From Nitrosomonadaceae bacterium (GTDB lineage: Bacteria; Pseudomonadota; Gammaproteobacteria; Burkholderiales; Nitrosomonadaceae), in contig JAAZZR010000007.1 in the NCBI GenBank assembly GCA_014237605.1, positions 1 through 36,255 of the forward strand: a stretch of 36,255 nt of DNA, given 5' to 3'. Below are positions 23,575-36,255 of this stretch, in pieces; the stretch's first letter is position 1, and each line of letters begins with the position of its first letter. A program made the position numbers and the translations under genes. The notes under the pieces are model-generated. The model was not told the DNA's origin. It saw only the letters and a list, made by a program, of their open reading frames with translations, and did not search any database.

Positions 23575-24975
23575 ATGAAATTTAATTCTGGCCCTACCTT
23601 TTATATTTGTAGATTACCAGCTTTCACGTTTATGTTGGTTTCATTAATCTCATTTGAGGTTTTCGCCAACCCACACGAATACATGCTTGCTAACGGTCTT
23701 AAAATAGTTGTTAAAGAAGACCACCGTTCCCCAGTAGTTATCTCTCAAATATGGTACAAGGCCGGCAGCATTGATGAGCTGAATGGTACTACGGGAGTAG
23801 CTCATGTACTGGAGCATATGATGTTTAAGGGGACTAAAAATATTAGCAGCGGTGAATTTTCTAAGAAAATAGCAGCAGTGGGTGGGCGTGATAACGCATT
23901 TACAAGCCGTGATTACACTGGTTATTTTCAACAATTACACAAATCTAAGTTAGCGTTAGCTATGAAGCTAGAGGCTGATCGGATGCGTAATCTAATATTA
24001 ACAAAAGAAGAGTTCGCCAAAGAAATCAAGGTGGTAATGGAAGAGCGTCGATTGCGTACTGATGATCAACCGCATGCGCTTGTATATGAGAAAATGATGT
24101 CTGTTGCATATCAGTCTCATCCATATAGGCGCCCGATTATAGGTTGGATGAATGATTTGGAGAATATGAGCGTTGGTGATGCTCAGGAGTGGTATGACCG
24201 TTGGTATGCCCCTAACAATGCTGTATTGGTATTAGTCGGAGATGTGGATCCAAAAGAAGTATATTCTTTGGCACAAAAATATTATGGTGAGATTAAATCT
24301 CGCCCGATAGCTTCTTTGGCTTTACGTAAACCGCAGACAGAGGTAACGCAAGCGGGAATCAAGCGATTGCAAATAAAAGCCCCTGCACAAATGCCGTATC
24401 TAGTCATGGGGTATCATGCGCCAGTGTTACATGATGCAAGTGCTGACTGGGAGCCATACGCGTTGCAGATGCTAGTAGGAGTATTAGACGGTAATGGCTC
24501 TGCACGACTAAATAAAGAATTGGTACGAAATCAGCAAATTGCTAGCTCGATAAATGCTGACTACGATTCTACGGGGCGTGGCCCCGGTATGTTTTTTCTG
24601 AGTGGAACCCCAAGTGAAGGGAGGTCGGCAGCAGAACTAGAGTCTGCTCTGCGTATCGAAATTGAAAGACTAATAGATGCAGGTGTGACCGAAAAGGAGC
24701 TTAGGCGCGTAAGGGCTCAGGTAGTATCTGGCCACGTTTTTCAGCTTGATTCGATGTTTTACCAGGCGATGCAGATTGGCCAGTTAGAATCTGTCGGGTT
24801 ATCGTATCGTGATCTAGATACAATTATAAAGAAATTACAGGCCGTTACTGCTGAACAGGTTCGAGAGGTGGCAATAAAATATTTAATAGATGACAGTTTG
24901 ACAGTGGCAGTCCTTGATCCACAGCCACTAGAGCAAAGATCTGTTATTCCTGCCTCCATTAGATTGCGCCATTAA
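23575..24975 (+). CDS. M16 zinc metallopeptidase, catalytically competent
   Basis: A 466-residue exported M16 (pitrilysin/PqqL-like) peptidase. The N-terminus has a signal peptide with cleavage near residue 31 (VFA|NPHEY). The inverted zinc motif HVLEH lies at about residues 77-81, with the third zinc ligand and catalytic acid expected in the EEFAKEIKVVMEERR block (about 143-157). The C-terminal M16 domain follows from residue ~215. The next gene encodes a related protein without the zinc motif. Such pairs act as heterodimers in several bacteria; the substrate is unknown. The gene pair divergent from ftsY and next to rsmD is a common betaproteobacterial layout. Confidence 0.93.
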   Translation: MKFNSGPTFYICRLPAFTFMLVSLISFEVFANPHEYMLANGLKIVVKEDHRSPVVISQIWYKAGSIDELNGTTGVAHVLEHMMFKGTKNISSGEFSKKIAAVGGRDNAFTSRDYTGYFQQLHKSKLALAMKLEADRMRNLILTKEEFAKEIKVVMEERRLRTDDQPHALVYEKMMSVAYQSHPYRRPIIGWMNDLENMSVGDAQEWYDRWYAPNNAVLVLVGDVDPKEVYSLAQKYYGEIKSRPIASLALRKPQTEVTQAGIKRLQIKAPAQMPYLVMGYHAPVLHDASADWEPYALQMLVGVLDGNGSARLNKELVRNQQIASSINADYDSTGRGPGMFFLSGTPSEGRSAAELESALRIEIERLIDAGVTEKELRRVRAQVVSGHVFQLDSMFYQAMQIGQLESVGLSYRDLDTIIKKLQAVTAEQVREVAIKYLIDDSLTVAVLDPQPLEQRSVIPASIRLRH

Positions 24976-24995
24976 ATATATTAAATTAAATTCAG

Positions 24996-26336
24996 ATGAA
25001 AAAAACACTTAGAAAAATGGTTTTGCTGCAACCTATTGGTTGTTTTTTGGCTTTGTTCTTTGGCATTTATTCTCAATGGGCGCTGGCGGCGCTCCCTATT
25101 CAGCATTGGCGAGCTTCTTCTGGTGCCCAGGTATATTTTGTCGAGAGTCATGGGCTACCGATACTTGATATAAGTGTAGATTTCAGTGCAGGAAGCAGTG
25201 CTGACACACCTGAAAAGTCAGGTTGTGCCAGCCTGACTCTACAGCTTCTTGATCTTGGGGCAGGAGGCTTGTCGGAGGACAAGATTTCTAAGTCTTTGGC
25301 TGATGTTGGCGCACAATTAAGCGCTCGATTCGACCGGGATCGTGCTGGTGTTTTACTAAGAACGCTTAGTAATAAAAATGAACGCAACCAGGCGCTAGAT
25401 ATATTTTCTAAAATAATACAGTATCCAGAATTCCCAAAAAATGCGTTAAAAAGAGAAAAAGCAAGAGTAATTTCTGGGCTGAAAGAAGCAAAAACTAAGC
25501 CTGGTTATATTGCACGCCACACGCTAAATAATATGTTATATGGAATTCATCCCTATGGTCTACGTAGTTCTGGTGAAGTAGATACATTAAACGGATTACA
25601 ACGTAATGATTTAGTAGATTTTTATCAGACAAATTATTCTGCTGTAAATTCTGTAATTTCAATTATGGGAGATGTTAGTCGTTCTGAGGCAGCTGCCATT
25701 GCGGAAGCCTTATCAAAAAATTTGCCAAAAGGAGGAGCTTTAAATATATCACCTCCGGTGACAGAGCCCGTATCAGGAACCGAAAGAATTGTTCACCCAG
25801 CAACTCAAAGCCATATTTTATTGGCTTATCCTGGGCTAAAGCGTAATGACCCAGATTATTATCCGCTGTTGGTAGGGAATTACATACTTGGCGGGGGTGG
25901 GTTCGCGTCTCGCTTGATGGAAGAAATTAGACAGAAACGTGGATTGGCCTATAGTGTTTATAGTGGCTTTTATCCATTGAAGCAGGCGGGCCCTTTTCAG
26001 ATTAGTCTGCAAACTAAAAAAGAGCAATCCGAAGAAGCTTTAATGATTACGCAAAAAGTATTATCTGATTTTGTTGCGGAAGGTCCAACCGAGAAGGAAT
26101 TGGCTGCAGCTAAGGGAAATATTGTTGGCGGGTTCCCTTTGCGTATAGACAGTAATAAGAAAATCATGGAGTATCTCGCCGTAATAGGGTTCTATAATCT
26201 TCCGCTTACCTATTTGGATGACTACGTAAGTGCTGTTGATAATGTTACAGTAGCGCAGATAAAAGATGCATTTCAGCGGCGCATTCCTCCAGAAGGGATG
26301 GTGGCAGTTGTGGTGGGAGCTATAGAAAAAGAATAA
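24996..26336 (+). CDS. M16 peptidase-like protein, zinc motif lost
   Basis: A 446-residue partner of the previous gene, 20 bases downstream. A signal peptide ends near residue 31 (ALA|ALPIQ). The N-terminal M16 domain aligns, but where HxxEH should stand the sequence reads GCASLTLQLLDLG (about 76-88), so no zinc ligands remain. The C-terminal domain keeps the substrate-binding pattern LGGGGFASRLMEEIRQKRGLAYSVYS (R and Y conserved), as in the noncatalytic subunits of M16B heterodimers. I infer a regulatory or substrate-holding subunit rather than a decaying gene, because the frame is intact over its full length. Confidence 0.92.
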   Translation: MKKTLRKMVLLQPIGCFLALFFGIYSQWALAALPIQHWRASSGAQVYFVESHGLPILDISVDFSAGSSADTPEKSGCASLTLQLLDLGAGGLSEDKISKSLADVGAQLSARFDRDRAGVLLRTLSNKNERNQALDIFSKIIQYPEFPKNALKREKARVISGLKEAKTKPGYIARHTLNNMLYGIHPYGLRSSGEVDTLNGLQRNDLVDFYQTNYSAVNSVISIMGDVSRSEAAAIAEALSKNLPKGGALNISPPVTEPVSGTERIVHPATQSHILLAYPGLKRNDPDYYPLLVGNYILGGGGFASRLMEEIRQKRGLAYSVYSGFYPLKQAGPFQISLQTKKEQSEEALMITQKVLSDFVAEGPTEKELAAAKGNIVGGFPLRIDSNKKIMEYLAVIGFYNLPLTYLDDYVSAVDNVTVAQIKDAFQRRIPPEGMVAVVVGAIEKE

Positions 26337-26389
26337 AATTTTTAGCTAAATAATCAATCTGTAAGCGTACTTTCTTAAATTATTTATCT

Positions 26390-28396
<2,007 letters not shown>

Positions 28397-28821
28397 AATA
28401 AATTAGTTAAATTAACTGCTCACATCAGTTCATGCTAAATGTATTGACCCAATATAATATCTAGCTTTGGGTATAAATAGCATAATTTAGTAAATCTTTA
28501 AGATGCAATTGCCAGAAATAAAGATAAAGAAAGCCCCCAAGTTATTTTATGGGCATAGTAAAACTACTCAACATTGTGGTCAAGAAATAGAGTTAAATTG
28601 CAGGAGGGAATGATTCTAAAAGACAATGGAAACAAAAATTTTATCTGTTAAATATTTTATGGTTTCATTGTTTTAACTTCTCTAATTTACTGTGGATAAA
28701 GGTTATCAAGATATATGGCCTGAAATCCCCAAGAGTTGTCTCTTGACAGTCTTTCAATGAAACATTAAACTCTCGCTTTTTCCAGCGTTGGACTTCGGAA
28801 ATCATGCGTTGAGATGCGGTA
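28397..28821. other. Gene-free region between yggS and atpI
   Basis: This 425-bp stretch separates the divergent yggS (minus) and atp operon (plus). I see no convincing gene. A 13-codon frame at 28610 follows AGGAGGG but with only two bases of spacing. TTGACC (28444) and TATAAT (28453) occur but are only three bases apart, so they do not form a promoter together. The useful element is the TTGACA promoter at 28743. Confidence 0.65.
28743..28771 (+). promoter_or_regulatory. Probable sigma70 promoter of the atp operon
   Basis: A perfect -35 box TTGACA (28743-28748), a 17-bp spacer and a four-of-six -10 box TAAACT (28766-28771). Transcription would begin near 28778, giving a leader of about 45 nt before the atpI ATG. 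It is the best-formed promoter I find in the window, and it stands where the ATP synthase operon needs one. Confidence 0.6.
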
Positions 28822-29187
28822 ATGAAATCCAGCGTACACCGTACAGCAGTACTGCAAATAGTAATTTCCGTTATAGTCGGAGTAGTTGCTTATGCTTTAG
28901 AAGGTGAAGCGGAGGCAGGAGCTGCAATATATGGTGGGGTAGTTGCTTTGATTGGTACGCTGTTGTTACTTTGGCGTATGCAAAGTAGTAAAAACAAAAC
29001 CCTGAAAGAAGCACAGCAGCATTTGTGGATATTTTATCGCTCCGGAGTGGAGCGTTTTTTGGTACTAAGTATACTTTTAGCTATAGGGATGGGTGCACTT
29101 GTTCCATTGGCGGTTTTAGTTGGTTTTGTAGCGAGTCAGTTGGCATGGATAATTGCTCCACTACAAGGTGAGAATAGAAGTAATTAA
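28822..29187 (+). CDS. atpI: ATP synthase accessory protein I
   Basis: AtpI helps assemble the c-ring of the Fo rotor and is the usual first gene of the operon. The 121-residue protein has four hydrophobic helices: VLQIVISVIVGVVAYAL, GAAIYGGVVALIGTLLLLW, FLVLSILLAIGMG and VPLAVLVGFVASQLAWIIAP. Sequence conservation in this family is low, so the call relies on topology, length and position. ATG 28822 is preceded by other ATGs (28804, 28814) in other frames, and no clear Shine-Dalgarno is seen. Confidence 0.9.
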   Translation: MKSSVHRTAVLQIVISVIVGVVAYALEGEAEAGAAIYGGVVALIGTLLLLWRMQSSKNKTLKEAQQHLWIFYRSGVERFLVLSILLAIGMGALVPLAVLVGFVASQLAWIIAPLQGENRSN

Positions 29188-30096
<909 letters not shown>

Positions 30097-30119
30097 TTTT
30101 TGTAATATTTTATTTATAG

Positions 30120-30365
<246 letters not shown>

Positions 30366-30401
30366 ATCTCCGACATTGTTAATCATTAAAAAGGTTCGTA
30401 C

Positions 30402-30872
30402 ATGAATATCAATGCTACCTTAATCGCACAAACAATCATGTTTATATTGTTTGTCTGGTTCTGTATGAAATTTGTATGGCCGCCAATCATGCAAGCACTT
30501 AGTGATCGTAAGAAACAAATTGCTGATGGTTTGGCGGCGGGAGAGCGCGGTAAGCAAGAATTAGAACAGGCTTCTAAGAGCGCTGCTGATGAAATGCTTA
30601 TAGCAAAACAGAAAGCTGCTGAAATACTTGCTCAAGCAGAAAAACGGTCATCTCAAGTTGTCGAGGAGGCAAAAGGCCTCGCTCAAGAAGAAGGGGATCG
30701 TATTGTTTCCATGGCGAAAGCTGAAGTTGAGCAAGAGATCGTTCGTGCTAGAGAAGCGTTGCGTCAGAATGTGGCTGATTTAGCTGTAGCTGGTGCAGCA
30801 AAGATTCTGGACCGAGAAGTAGATGCTAAAGCTCATGCTGATCTACTTAAAAATATTAAGGCAGAGCTATAA
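30402..30872 (+). CDS. atpF: ATP synthase Fo subunit b
   Basis: Subunit b is the peripheral stalk that holds the F1 head against rotation. At 156 residues it is normal length. One N-terminal transmembrane helix (about 5-25, [20 protein letters not shown]) is followed by [18 protein letters not shown] and a long charged Ala/Glu/Lys coiled coil. AAGG precedes ATG 30402. Only one b-type gene is present, so the stalk is a homodimer. Confidence 0.97.
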   Translation: MNINATLIAQTIMFILFVWFCMKFVWPPIMQALSDRKKQIADGLAAGERGKQELEQASKSAADEMLIAKQKAAEILAQAEKRSSQVVEEAKGLAQEEGDRIVSMAKAEVEQEIVRAREALRQNVADLAVAGAAKILDREVDAKAHADLLKNIKAEL

Positions 30873-30875
30873 TAT

Positions 30876-31436
30876 ATGGCTGAAGCACTAACAATAGCGC
30901 GTCCATATGCGGAAGCGGCATTTAAGCTTGCTAAGACCAGTAATAAATTATCAGACTGGTCAAACATGCTTAAAATAGCTGCGTTTGTGGCAAATGATGA
31001 ACGCATACGCTCTCTTCTAGGCAATCCATCGGTACCTGCTAAACGATTGGGCGAACTACTATTAGAAATATGCGGCATTTTAAACCTTGGTATATGTGGG
31101 AAAAAGCTTAATAAAGATAATTGTACTTTTATCTTATTGTTGACTGAAGGAAAGCGGGTTGCAGTATTGCCTGAGGTGAGCGAATTATTTGAGCAACTAA
31201 AAACACAAGAAGATGGCGTGTTGGAAGCAAAAATTACTTCCGCATTTGCCATAACCAAACAGCAACTAAATGACTTAGTAACAGGCCTCGAGTCTAAGTT
31301 TAAGTGCAAAATAGAGGCCAAGGTAGATGTAAATCCCAAATTAATAGGTGGGGTAAAGGTTGAGATTGGCGACGAGGTGTTAGATGCCTCTGTACGCGGA
31401 AAACTGGAAGCCATGTCTGTTGCGCTTAAAAGCTAG
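30876..31436 (+). CDS. atpH: ATP synthase F1 subunit delta
   Basis: The delta subunit joins the b stalk to the top of F1. The 186-residue protein has the six-helix N domain beginning TIARPYAEAAFKLAK and a C-terminal domain with FAITKQQLNDLVTGLESKF and NPKLIGGVKVEIGDEVLDASVRGKLEAM, the family end motif. The central segment ICGKKLNKDNCTFILLLTEGKR includes two or three cysteines not usual at that place. It starts three bases after atpF. Confidence 0.96.
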   Translation: MAEALTIARPYAEAAFKLAKTSNKLSDWSNMLKIAAFVANDERIRSLLGNPSVPAKRLGELLLEICGILNLGICGKKLNKDNCTFILLLTEGKRVAVLPEVSELFEQLKTQEDGVLEAKITSAFAITKQQLNDLVTGLESKFKCKIEAKVDVNPKLIGGVKVEIGDEVLDASVRGKLEAMSVALKS

Positions 31437-31448
31437 GAGTTATAAGAA

Positions 31449-32990
31449 ATGCAGTTAAATCCATCTGAAATTAGCGAACTGATTAAAAATAAGATAGAAG
31501 GACTTGATGCCACATCGGAGATCAAGACTCAAGGAACCGTAGTTTCGGTAACTGACGGAATTGTGCGTGTTCACGGACTCTCTGATGTGATGCAGGGAGA
31601 AATGCTTGAGTTTCCCGGTAACACTTTTGGACTTGCGCTAAATCTTGAGCGTGATTCTGTGGGTGCAGTGATTCTAGGTGAATATGAGCACATAACCGAA
31701 GGCGATATTGTCAAGTGTACCGGTCGTATTTTAGAGGTACCTGTAGGCGAAGAGCTAATGGGGCGGGTTGTTAACTCACTTGGCCAGCCAATAGATGGGA
31801 AAGGACCAATAGAGGCCAAGGGTTCCGAGCCAATTGAAAAAATCGCTCCAGGTGTAATCTGGCGTAAATCTGTTGATCAGCCTGTACAAACTGGATTGAA
31901 ATCAATTGATGCCATGGTTCCAGTAGGACGAGGACAACGAGAATTGATTATTGGCGATCGTCAAACTGGTAAAACAGCTGTAGCGATTGATACCATTATT
32001 AATCAGAAGGGTCAGAACATGACCTGCATCTATGTTGCGGTCGGACAAAAAGCATCTTCTGTTGCAAATGTAGTACGTAAACTAGAAGAGCACGGTGCGT
32101 TGGAATACACGATTGTAGTTGCAGCTACAGCATCTGAATCAGCAGCAATGCAATTTATTGCACCTTACTCTGGTTGTACAATGGGAGAATATTTCCGTGA
32201 TAACGGGCAAGATGCGCTAATTATTTATGATGATTTAACTAAACAAGCTTGGGCATATCGTCAAATATCATTGTTGCTTCGTAGGCCACCGGGTCGTGAA
32301 GCTTATCCGGGCGATGTGTTCTATCTACATTCACGCTTACTCGAAAGAGCAGCTCGGGTCAGTGAAGATTATGTTGAAAAATATACTGAAGGCAAGGTTA
32401 AGGGTAAAACGGGGTCACTAACAGCATTGCCAGTAATTGAAACTCAAGCTGGTGATGTTACAGCTTTTGTTCCTACTAACGTAATCTCAATCACGGATGG
32501 GCAGATATTCTTAGAAACTGATTTGTTTAATGCTGGTATTCGTCCTGCAATTAATGCAGGGGTTTCGGTATCTCGTGTTGGCGGTGCAGCACAAACCAAA
32601 GTAATTAAAAAACTAGGTGGTGGTGTACGTTTAGCTTTAGCCCAGTATCGTGAACTTGCAGCATTTGCACAATTTGCTTCTGATCTTGATGAGGCTACCA
32701 GAAAGCAATTAGAGCGTGGAAAAATGGTAACAGAGCTAATGAAGCAAGCACAATATGCTACTTTAAGTGTCGCAGAAATGGCGCTCACATTGTTTGCGGT
32801 TAACAAGGGATACTTAGATGATGTAGAAGTAAGTCGCGCACTAGCATTTGAATCTGCACTTAGGGGCCATATGCGGAGTAAATATAGTGACATCATGGAC
32901 AAGATTCAAACAAGTGGTGAGCTTGACGCTGAAACTGATAAAGCGCTCGATGCGGCAGTTCAAGACTTTACATCGAGTGGGTCTTATTAA
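31449..32990 (+). CDS. atpA: ATP synthase F1 subunit alpha
   Basis: Alpha is the noncatalytic nucleotide-binding subunit of the F1 hexamer. At 513 residues it is full length. The P loop [13 protein letters not shown] lies near residue 170, [12 protein letters not shown] is the Walker B region, and the arginine finger is within [12 protein letters not shown] (near 375). Lineage-typical [28 protein letters not shown] is intact. AGGAGT at 31435-31440 precedes ATG 31449. It is in the standard position between delta and gamma. Confidence 0.99.
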   Translation: MQLNPSEISELIKNKIEGLDATSEIKTQGTVVSVTDGIVRVHGLSDVMQGEMLEFPGNTFGLALNLERDSVGAVILGEYEHITEGDIVKCTGRILEVPVGEELMGRVVNSLGQPIDGKGPIEAKGSEPIEKIAPGVIWRKSVDQPVQTGLKSIDAMVPVGRGQRELIIGDRQTGKTAVAIDTIINQKGQNMTCIYVAVGQKASSVANVVRKLEEHGALEYTIVVAATASESAAMQFIAPYSGCTMGEYFRDNGQDALIIYDDLTKQAWAYRQISLLLRRPPGREAYPGDVFYLHSRLLERAARVSEDYVEKYTEGKVKGKTGSLTALPVIETQAGDVTAFVPTNVISITDGQIFLETDLFNAGIRPAINAGVSVSRVGGAAQTKVIKKLGGGVRLALAQYRELAAFAQFASDLDEATRKQLERGKMVTELMKQAQYATLSVAEMALTLFAVNKGYLDDVEVSRALAFESALRGHMRSKYSDIMDKIQTSGELDAETDKALDAAVQDFTSSGSY

Positions 32991-32993
32991 GCC

Positions 32994-33902
32994 ATGGCAG
33001 GAAGTAGAGAAATACGGACTAAGATCAGTAGCGTAAAAAATACGCAAAAGATCACTCGTGCGATGGAAATGGTTGCTGCCTCTAAAATGCGAAAGGCACA
33101 AGAGCGGATGAAAAAAGCGCGTCCATACGGAGATAAGATCCGGAATGTGGCAGCACATATGAGTCGTGCTAGTAGTGAATATAAGCACCCATTTTTAGTA
33201 GAAAGAGACACAGTAAAGCGTATTGGAATCATTGTTGTTACTTCCGATAAAGGCTTATGTGGGGGGCTTAATACAAACATCCTGCGCTTGGCTACTGCAA
33301 AAATTAAAGAGTGGGAAGGCGAAGGAGAGCAGATAGAAGTCTGCTGTATTGGCAGTAAAAGCTTAGGTTTTATGACGCGAATTGGGGCTAATGTAGTTTC
33401 TAATGTCGTTGGATTAGGTGATACGCCAAACATTGATAGTCTTATCGGTGCAGTTAAAGTAGTGCTCGATGGATACAATGAAGATCGTTTTGATCGGGTT
33501 TACCTTTTCTATACTAAATTTATTAATGCTATGAAACAAGAGCCCATAATGGAGCAGTTACTTCCATTATCTGATGAACAGCTACAGGGCAGTAGTGAAG
33601 AAGGGCAGGAAAGCGATGGTAAGAATCATGAGGGACCGGCTGGAACATGGGACTACATATACGAACCGGATGCTAAAACTGTTATTGATGACGTAATGGT
33701 GAGATATATAGAGGCACTCATTTATCAATCTTTGACAGAGAATATAGCTTCTGAGCAATCCGCTCGGATGGTAGCAATGAAGGCCGCATCAGATAATGCG
33801 GGTGACGTAATTAACGAGCTTACATTGGTTTACAACAAGACCCGTCAAGCAGCCATCACTAAAGAACTTTCTGAGATAGTTGCGGGCGCTGCAGCGGTTT
33901 AA
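32994..33902 (+). CDS. atpG: ATP synthase F1 subunit gamma
   Basis: Gamma is the central rotating shaft. The conserved N-terminal helix ([32 protein letters not shown]) and C-terminal helix ([34 protein letters not shown]) are intact. The 302 residues exceed the ~287 of E. coli because of an acidic, Gly/Ser-rich loop (about 195-220, [20 protein letters not shown]) before [10 protein letters not shown]. The start is three bases after atpA with the Shine-Dalgarno inside the atpA end (AAGCC region weak). Confidence 0.98.
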   Translation: MAGSREIRTKISSVKNTQKITRAMEMVAASKMRKAQERMKKARPYGDKIRNVAAHMSRASSEYKHPFLVERDTVKRIGIIVVTSDKGLCGGLNTNILRLATAKIKEWEGEGEQIEVCCIGSKSLGFMTRIGANVVSNVVGLGDTPNIDSLIGAVKVVLDGYNEDRFDRVYLFYTKFINAMKQEPIMEQLLPLSDEQLQGSSEEGQESDGKNHEGPAGTWDYIYEPDAKTVIDDVMVRYIEALIYQSLTENIASEQSARMVAMKAASDNAGDVINELTLVYNKTRQAAITKELSEIVAGAAAV

Positions 33903-33924
33903 TAATTTTCGATTTAGTAATTGA

Positions 33925-35310
<1,386 letters not shown>

Positions 35311-35323
35311 TAAAAATTAATAT

Positions 35324-35749
35324 ATGGCAATGTCAATACATGTAGATGTGGTAAGTGCTGAGCAGGAAATTTTTTCTGGGCTTGCTGAGGTAGTCATTGT
35401 GCCGGCGCAAATGGGTGAAGTTGGTATTTACCCACGTCATGCACCAATGATTACAAGAATAAAACCAGGGTCAGTACGGATTAAAATTCCTGAACAGACT
35501 GAAGATGAATTAATTTATGTTTCTGGTGGCATGTTAGAAGTTCAGCCTAGTATTGTGACTATTCTTGCTGATACTGCAATTCGAGGAGCTGATCTGGATG
35601 AAGCTAAGGCTCTTGAAGCTAAAGTTCGTGCAGAAGAGGCTATGAAAGATAAGTCTTCTAAAATAGATTATGCTAAAGCTCAAGCAGAATTAGCAGAGTC
35701 TCTTGCTCAAATAGCAGCAATTGAAAAAATAAGAAACAAGCCACGTTAG
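35324..35749 (+). CDS. atpC: ATP synthase F1 subunit epsilon
   Basis: Epsilon sits on gamma and can inhibit ATP hydrolysis. The 141-residue protein has the N-terminal beta barrel ([44 protein letters not shown]) and a C-terminal helical hairpin (about 90-141, [20 protein letters not shown]). It is the last gene of the operon. A terminator follows 22 bases after the stop. Confidence 0.97.
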   Translation: MAMSIHVDVVSAEQEIFSGLAEVVIVPAQMGEVGIYPRHAPMITRIKPGSVRIKIPEQTEDELIYVSGGMLEVQPSIVTILADTAIRGADLDEAKALEAKVRAEEAMKDKSSKIDYAKAQAELAESLAQIAAIEKIRNKPR

Positions 35750-35770
35750 GGGATGCTATTTGAACGTAGG

Positions 35771-35797
35771 AAAAAGGCGACTTAGGTCGCCTTTTTT
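35771..35797 (+). terminator. Rho-independent terminator of the atp operon
   Basis: GGCGAC (35776-35781), loop TTAG, GTCGCC (35786-35791), flanked by A5 and followed by T6 (35792-35797). The A and T runs extend the stem. It ends the atp operon before glmU. Confidence 0.95.
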
Positions 35798-35884
35798 ATT
35801 TTCTCAATATAATCTTAAGCATAAATTGAAAATTAAAGTTAAACTTTATATCTTCTTATCACAATAATAATTACCTATTAACAC

Positions 35885-36255
35885 GTGAAAGAACTTAATG
35901 TCATTATATTAGCGGCTGGGCTTGGTAGGCGCATGAATTCGTCTTTACCAAAGGTTTTACATTTATTGGCAGGAAAATCACTGCTATCTCATGTACTTGA
36001 CACAGCTAACTCATTATTACCGCATAGAATTTGTGTGGTATACGGACATGGTAATGATGCTGTTCGGGATGCTATAGGTAATGATGAGCTGATATGGGTA
36101 AAGCAAGAGCCACAGCTTGGTACAGGGCATGCGTTGATGCAGGCTCTACCTCATTTAGATAAAAAAGGATTAACGCTAGTTTTATATGGTGATGTGCCTT
36201 TAATCAGTTTTGAAACACTTCAAAAACTAATATCAGCCTCCTTAAAAGAAAACCT
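35885..36255 (+). CDS. glmU: GlmU, N-acetylglucosamine-1-phosphate uridylyltransferase (3' end outside window)
   Basis: GlmU makes UDP-GlcNAc for peptidoglycan and lipid A. Only the first ~123 residues, part of the uridylyltransferase domain, are in the window. VIILAAGLGRRMNSSLPKVLH is the nucleotide-binding signature, with the catalytic Arg and Lys kept; the common GTRM reads GRRM. KQEPQLGTGHAL and LYGDVPLI follow as expected. The start is GTG 35885, with no strong Shine-Dalgarno. glmU after atpC is a widespread proteobacterial order. The right edge cuts the gene. Confidence 0.95.
   Translation, partial: MKELNVIILAAGLGRRMNSSLPKVLHLLAGKSLLSHVLDTANSLLPHRICVVYGHGNDAVRDAIGNDELIWVKQEPQLGTGHALMQALPHLDKKGLTLVLYGDVPLISFETLQKLISASLKEN

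Noticed and set aside
28444..28458. TTGACC and TATAAT in the yggS-atpI gap
   Set aside because: The two boxes are three bases apart, so they cannot form one promoter; neither has a partner at 16-18 bp.
28602..28651. 13-codon frame after AGGAGGG at 28602, possible leader peptide of the atp operon
   Set aside because: Only two or three bases separate the Shine-Dalgarno from the ATG, it lies upstream of the likely atpI promoter, and the peptide has no regulatory pattern.
31571..32902. Long open frames on the minus strand opposite atpA
   Set aside because: They are antisense to highly conserved coding sequence, lack start signals and give Ser/Pro-rich products typical of shadow frames.

Overview
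The window comes from an ammonia-oxidizing betaproteobacterium, most probably Nitrosomonas or a close member of the Nitrosomonadaceae. The evidence is an amoC-amoA-amoB operon whose proteins are close to the Nitrosomonas type, followed by amoE (orf4), amoD (orf5), copC and copD. The housekeeping neighbourhoods (aroQ-accBC-prmA, mlaFEDCB with a second ABC pair, ftsYEX-rpoH, atpIBEFHAGDC-glmU) are also of proteobacterial type. Base composition is clearly AT-rich, especially between genes. I see no insertion sequence, phage gene, rRNA or CRISPR array.

Region 1 (1-8150) is the ammonia monooxygenase island. A short reading frame resembling the end of LpxI but cut short lies at the left edge. Next come a 340-bp leader, amoC, a hairpin-containing spacer, and amoA-amoB, which overlap by one base. 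A strong intrinsic terminator follows amoB. A second, probably separately expressed group then follows: amoE, amoD, copC, copD and an exported His-rich protein. Five exported proteins in a row (AmoB, AmoE, AmoD, CopC, His-rich) have signal peptides predicted to leave histidine as the mature N-terminus, which suggests a shared periplasmic copper-handling theme. CopD is enlarged by a cytochrome c domain and a thioredoxin-like domain without CxxC.

Region 2 (8167-10047) holds an MFS exporter of the UMF1/Atg22 type on the minus strand, tRNA-Thr(CGU), and a gene-free stretch with two copies of a ~54-bp direct repeat. The second copy abuts aroQ.

Region 3 (10048-14355) holds aroQ, accB (TTG start), accC, prmA and an MJ0042 zinc-ribbon/DUF3426 membrane protein: shikimate pathway, fatty-acid synthesis and ribosomal-protein methylation. 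Region 4 (14505-19763) is the Mla phospholipid-transport operon (mlaFEDCB), a YadG/YadH-type ABC pair and ibaG. The murA often found next is absent. Region 5 (19951-23426, minus strand) is ftsY-ftsE-ftsX-rpoH: SRP receptor, division ABC complex and heat-shock sigma factor. Region 6 (23575-28396) has an active/inactive M16 peptidase pair, rsmD, coaD, a 2[4Fe-4S] ferredoxin and, tail-to-tail, a YggS PLP-binding protein. Region 7 (28397-35800) is the complete F1Fo ATP synthase operon, with a good sigma70-like promoter before atpI and a clean terminator after atpC. glmU then begins and runs off the right edge.

The most promising leads for something less described are the copper-handling group after amoB (repeated N-terminal His, the three-part CopD fusion, the His-rich protein), the paired repeats before aroQ, and the truncated LpxI-like remnant upstream of amoC.
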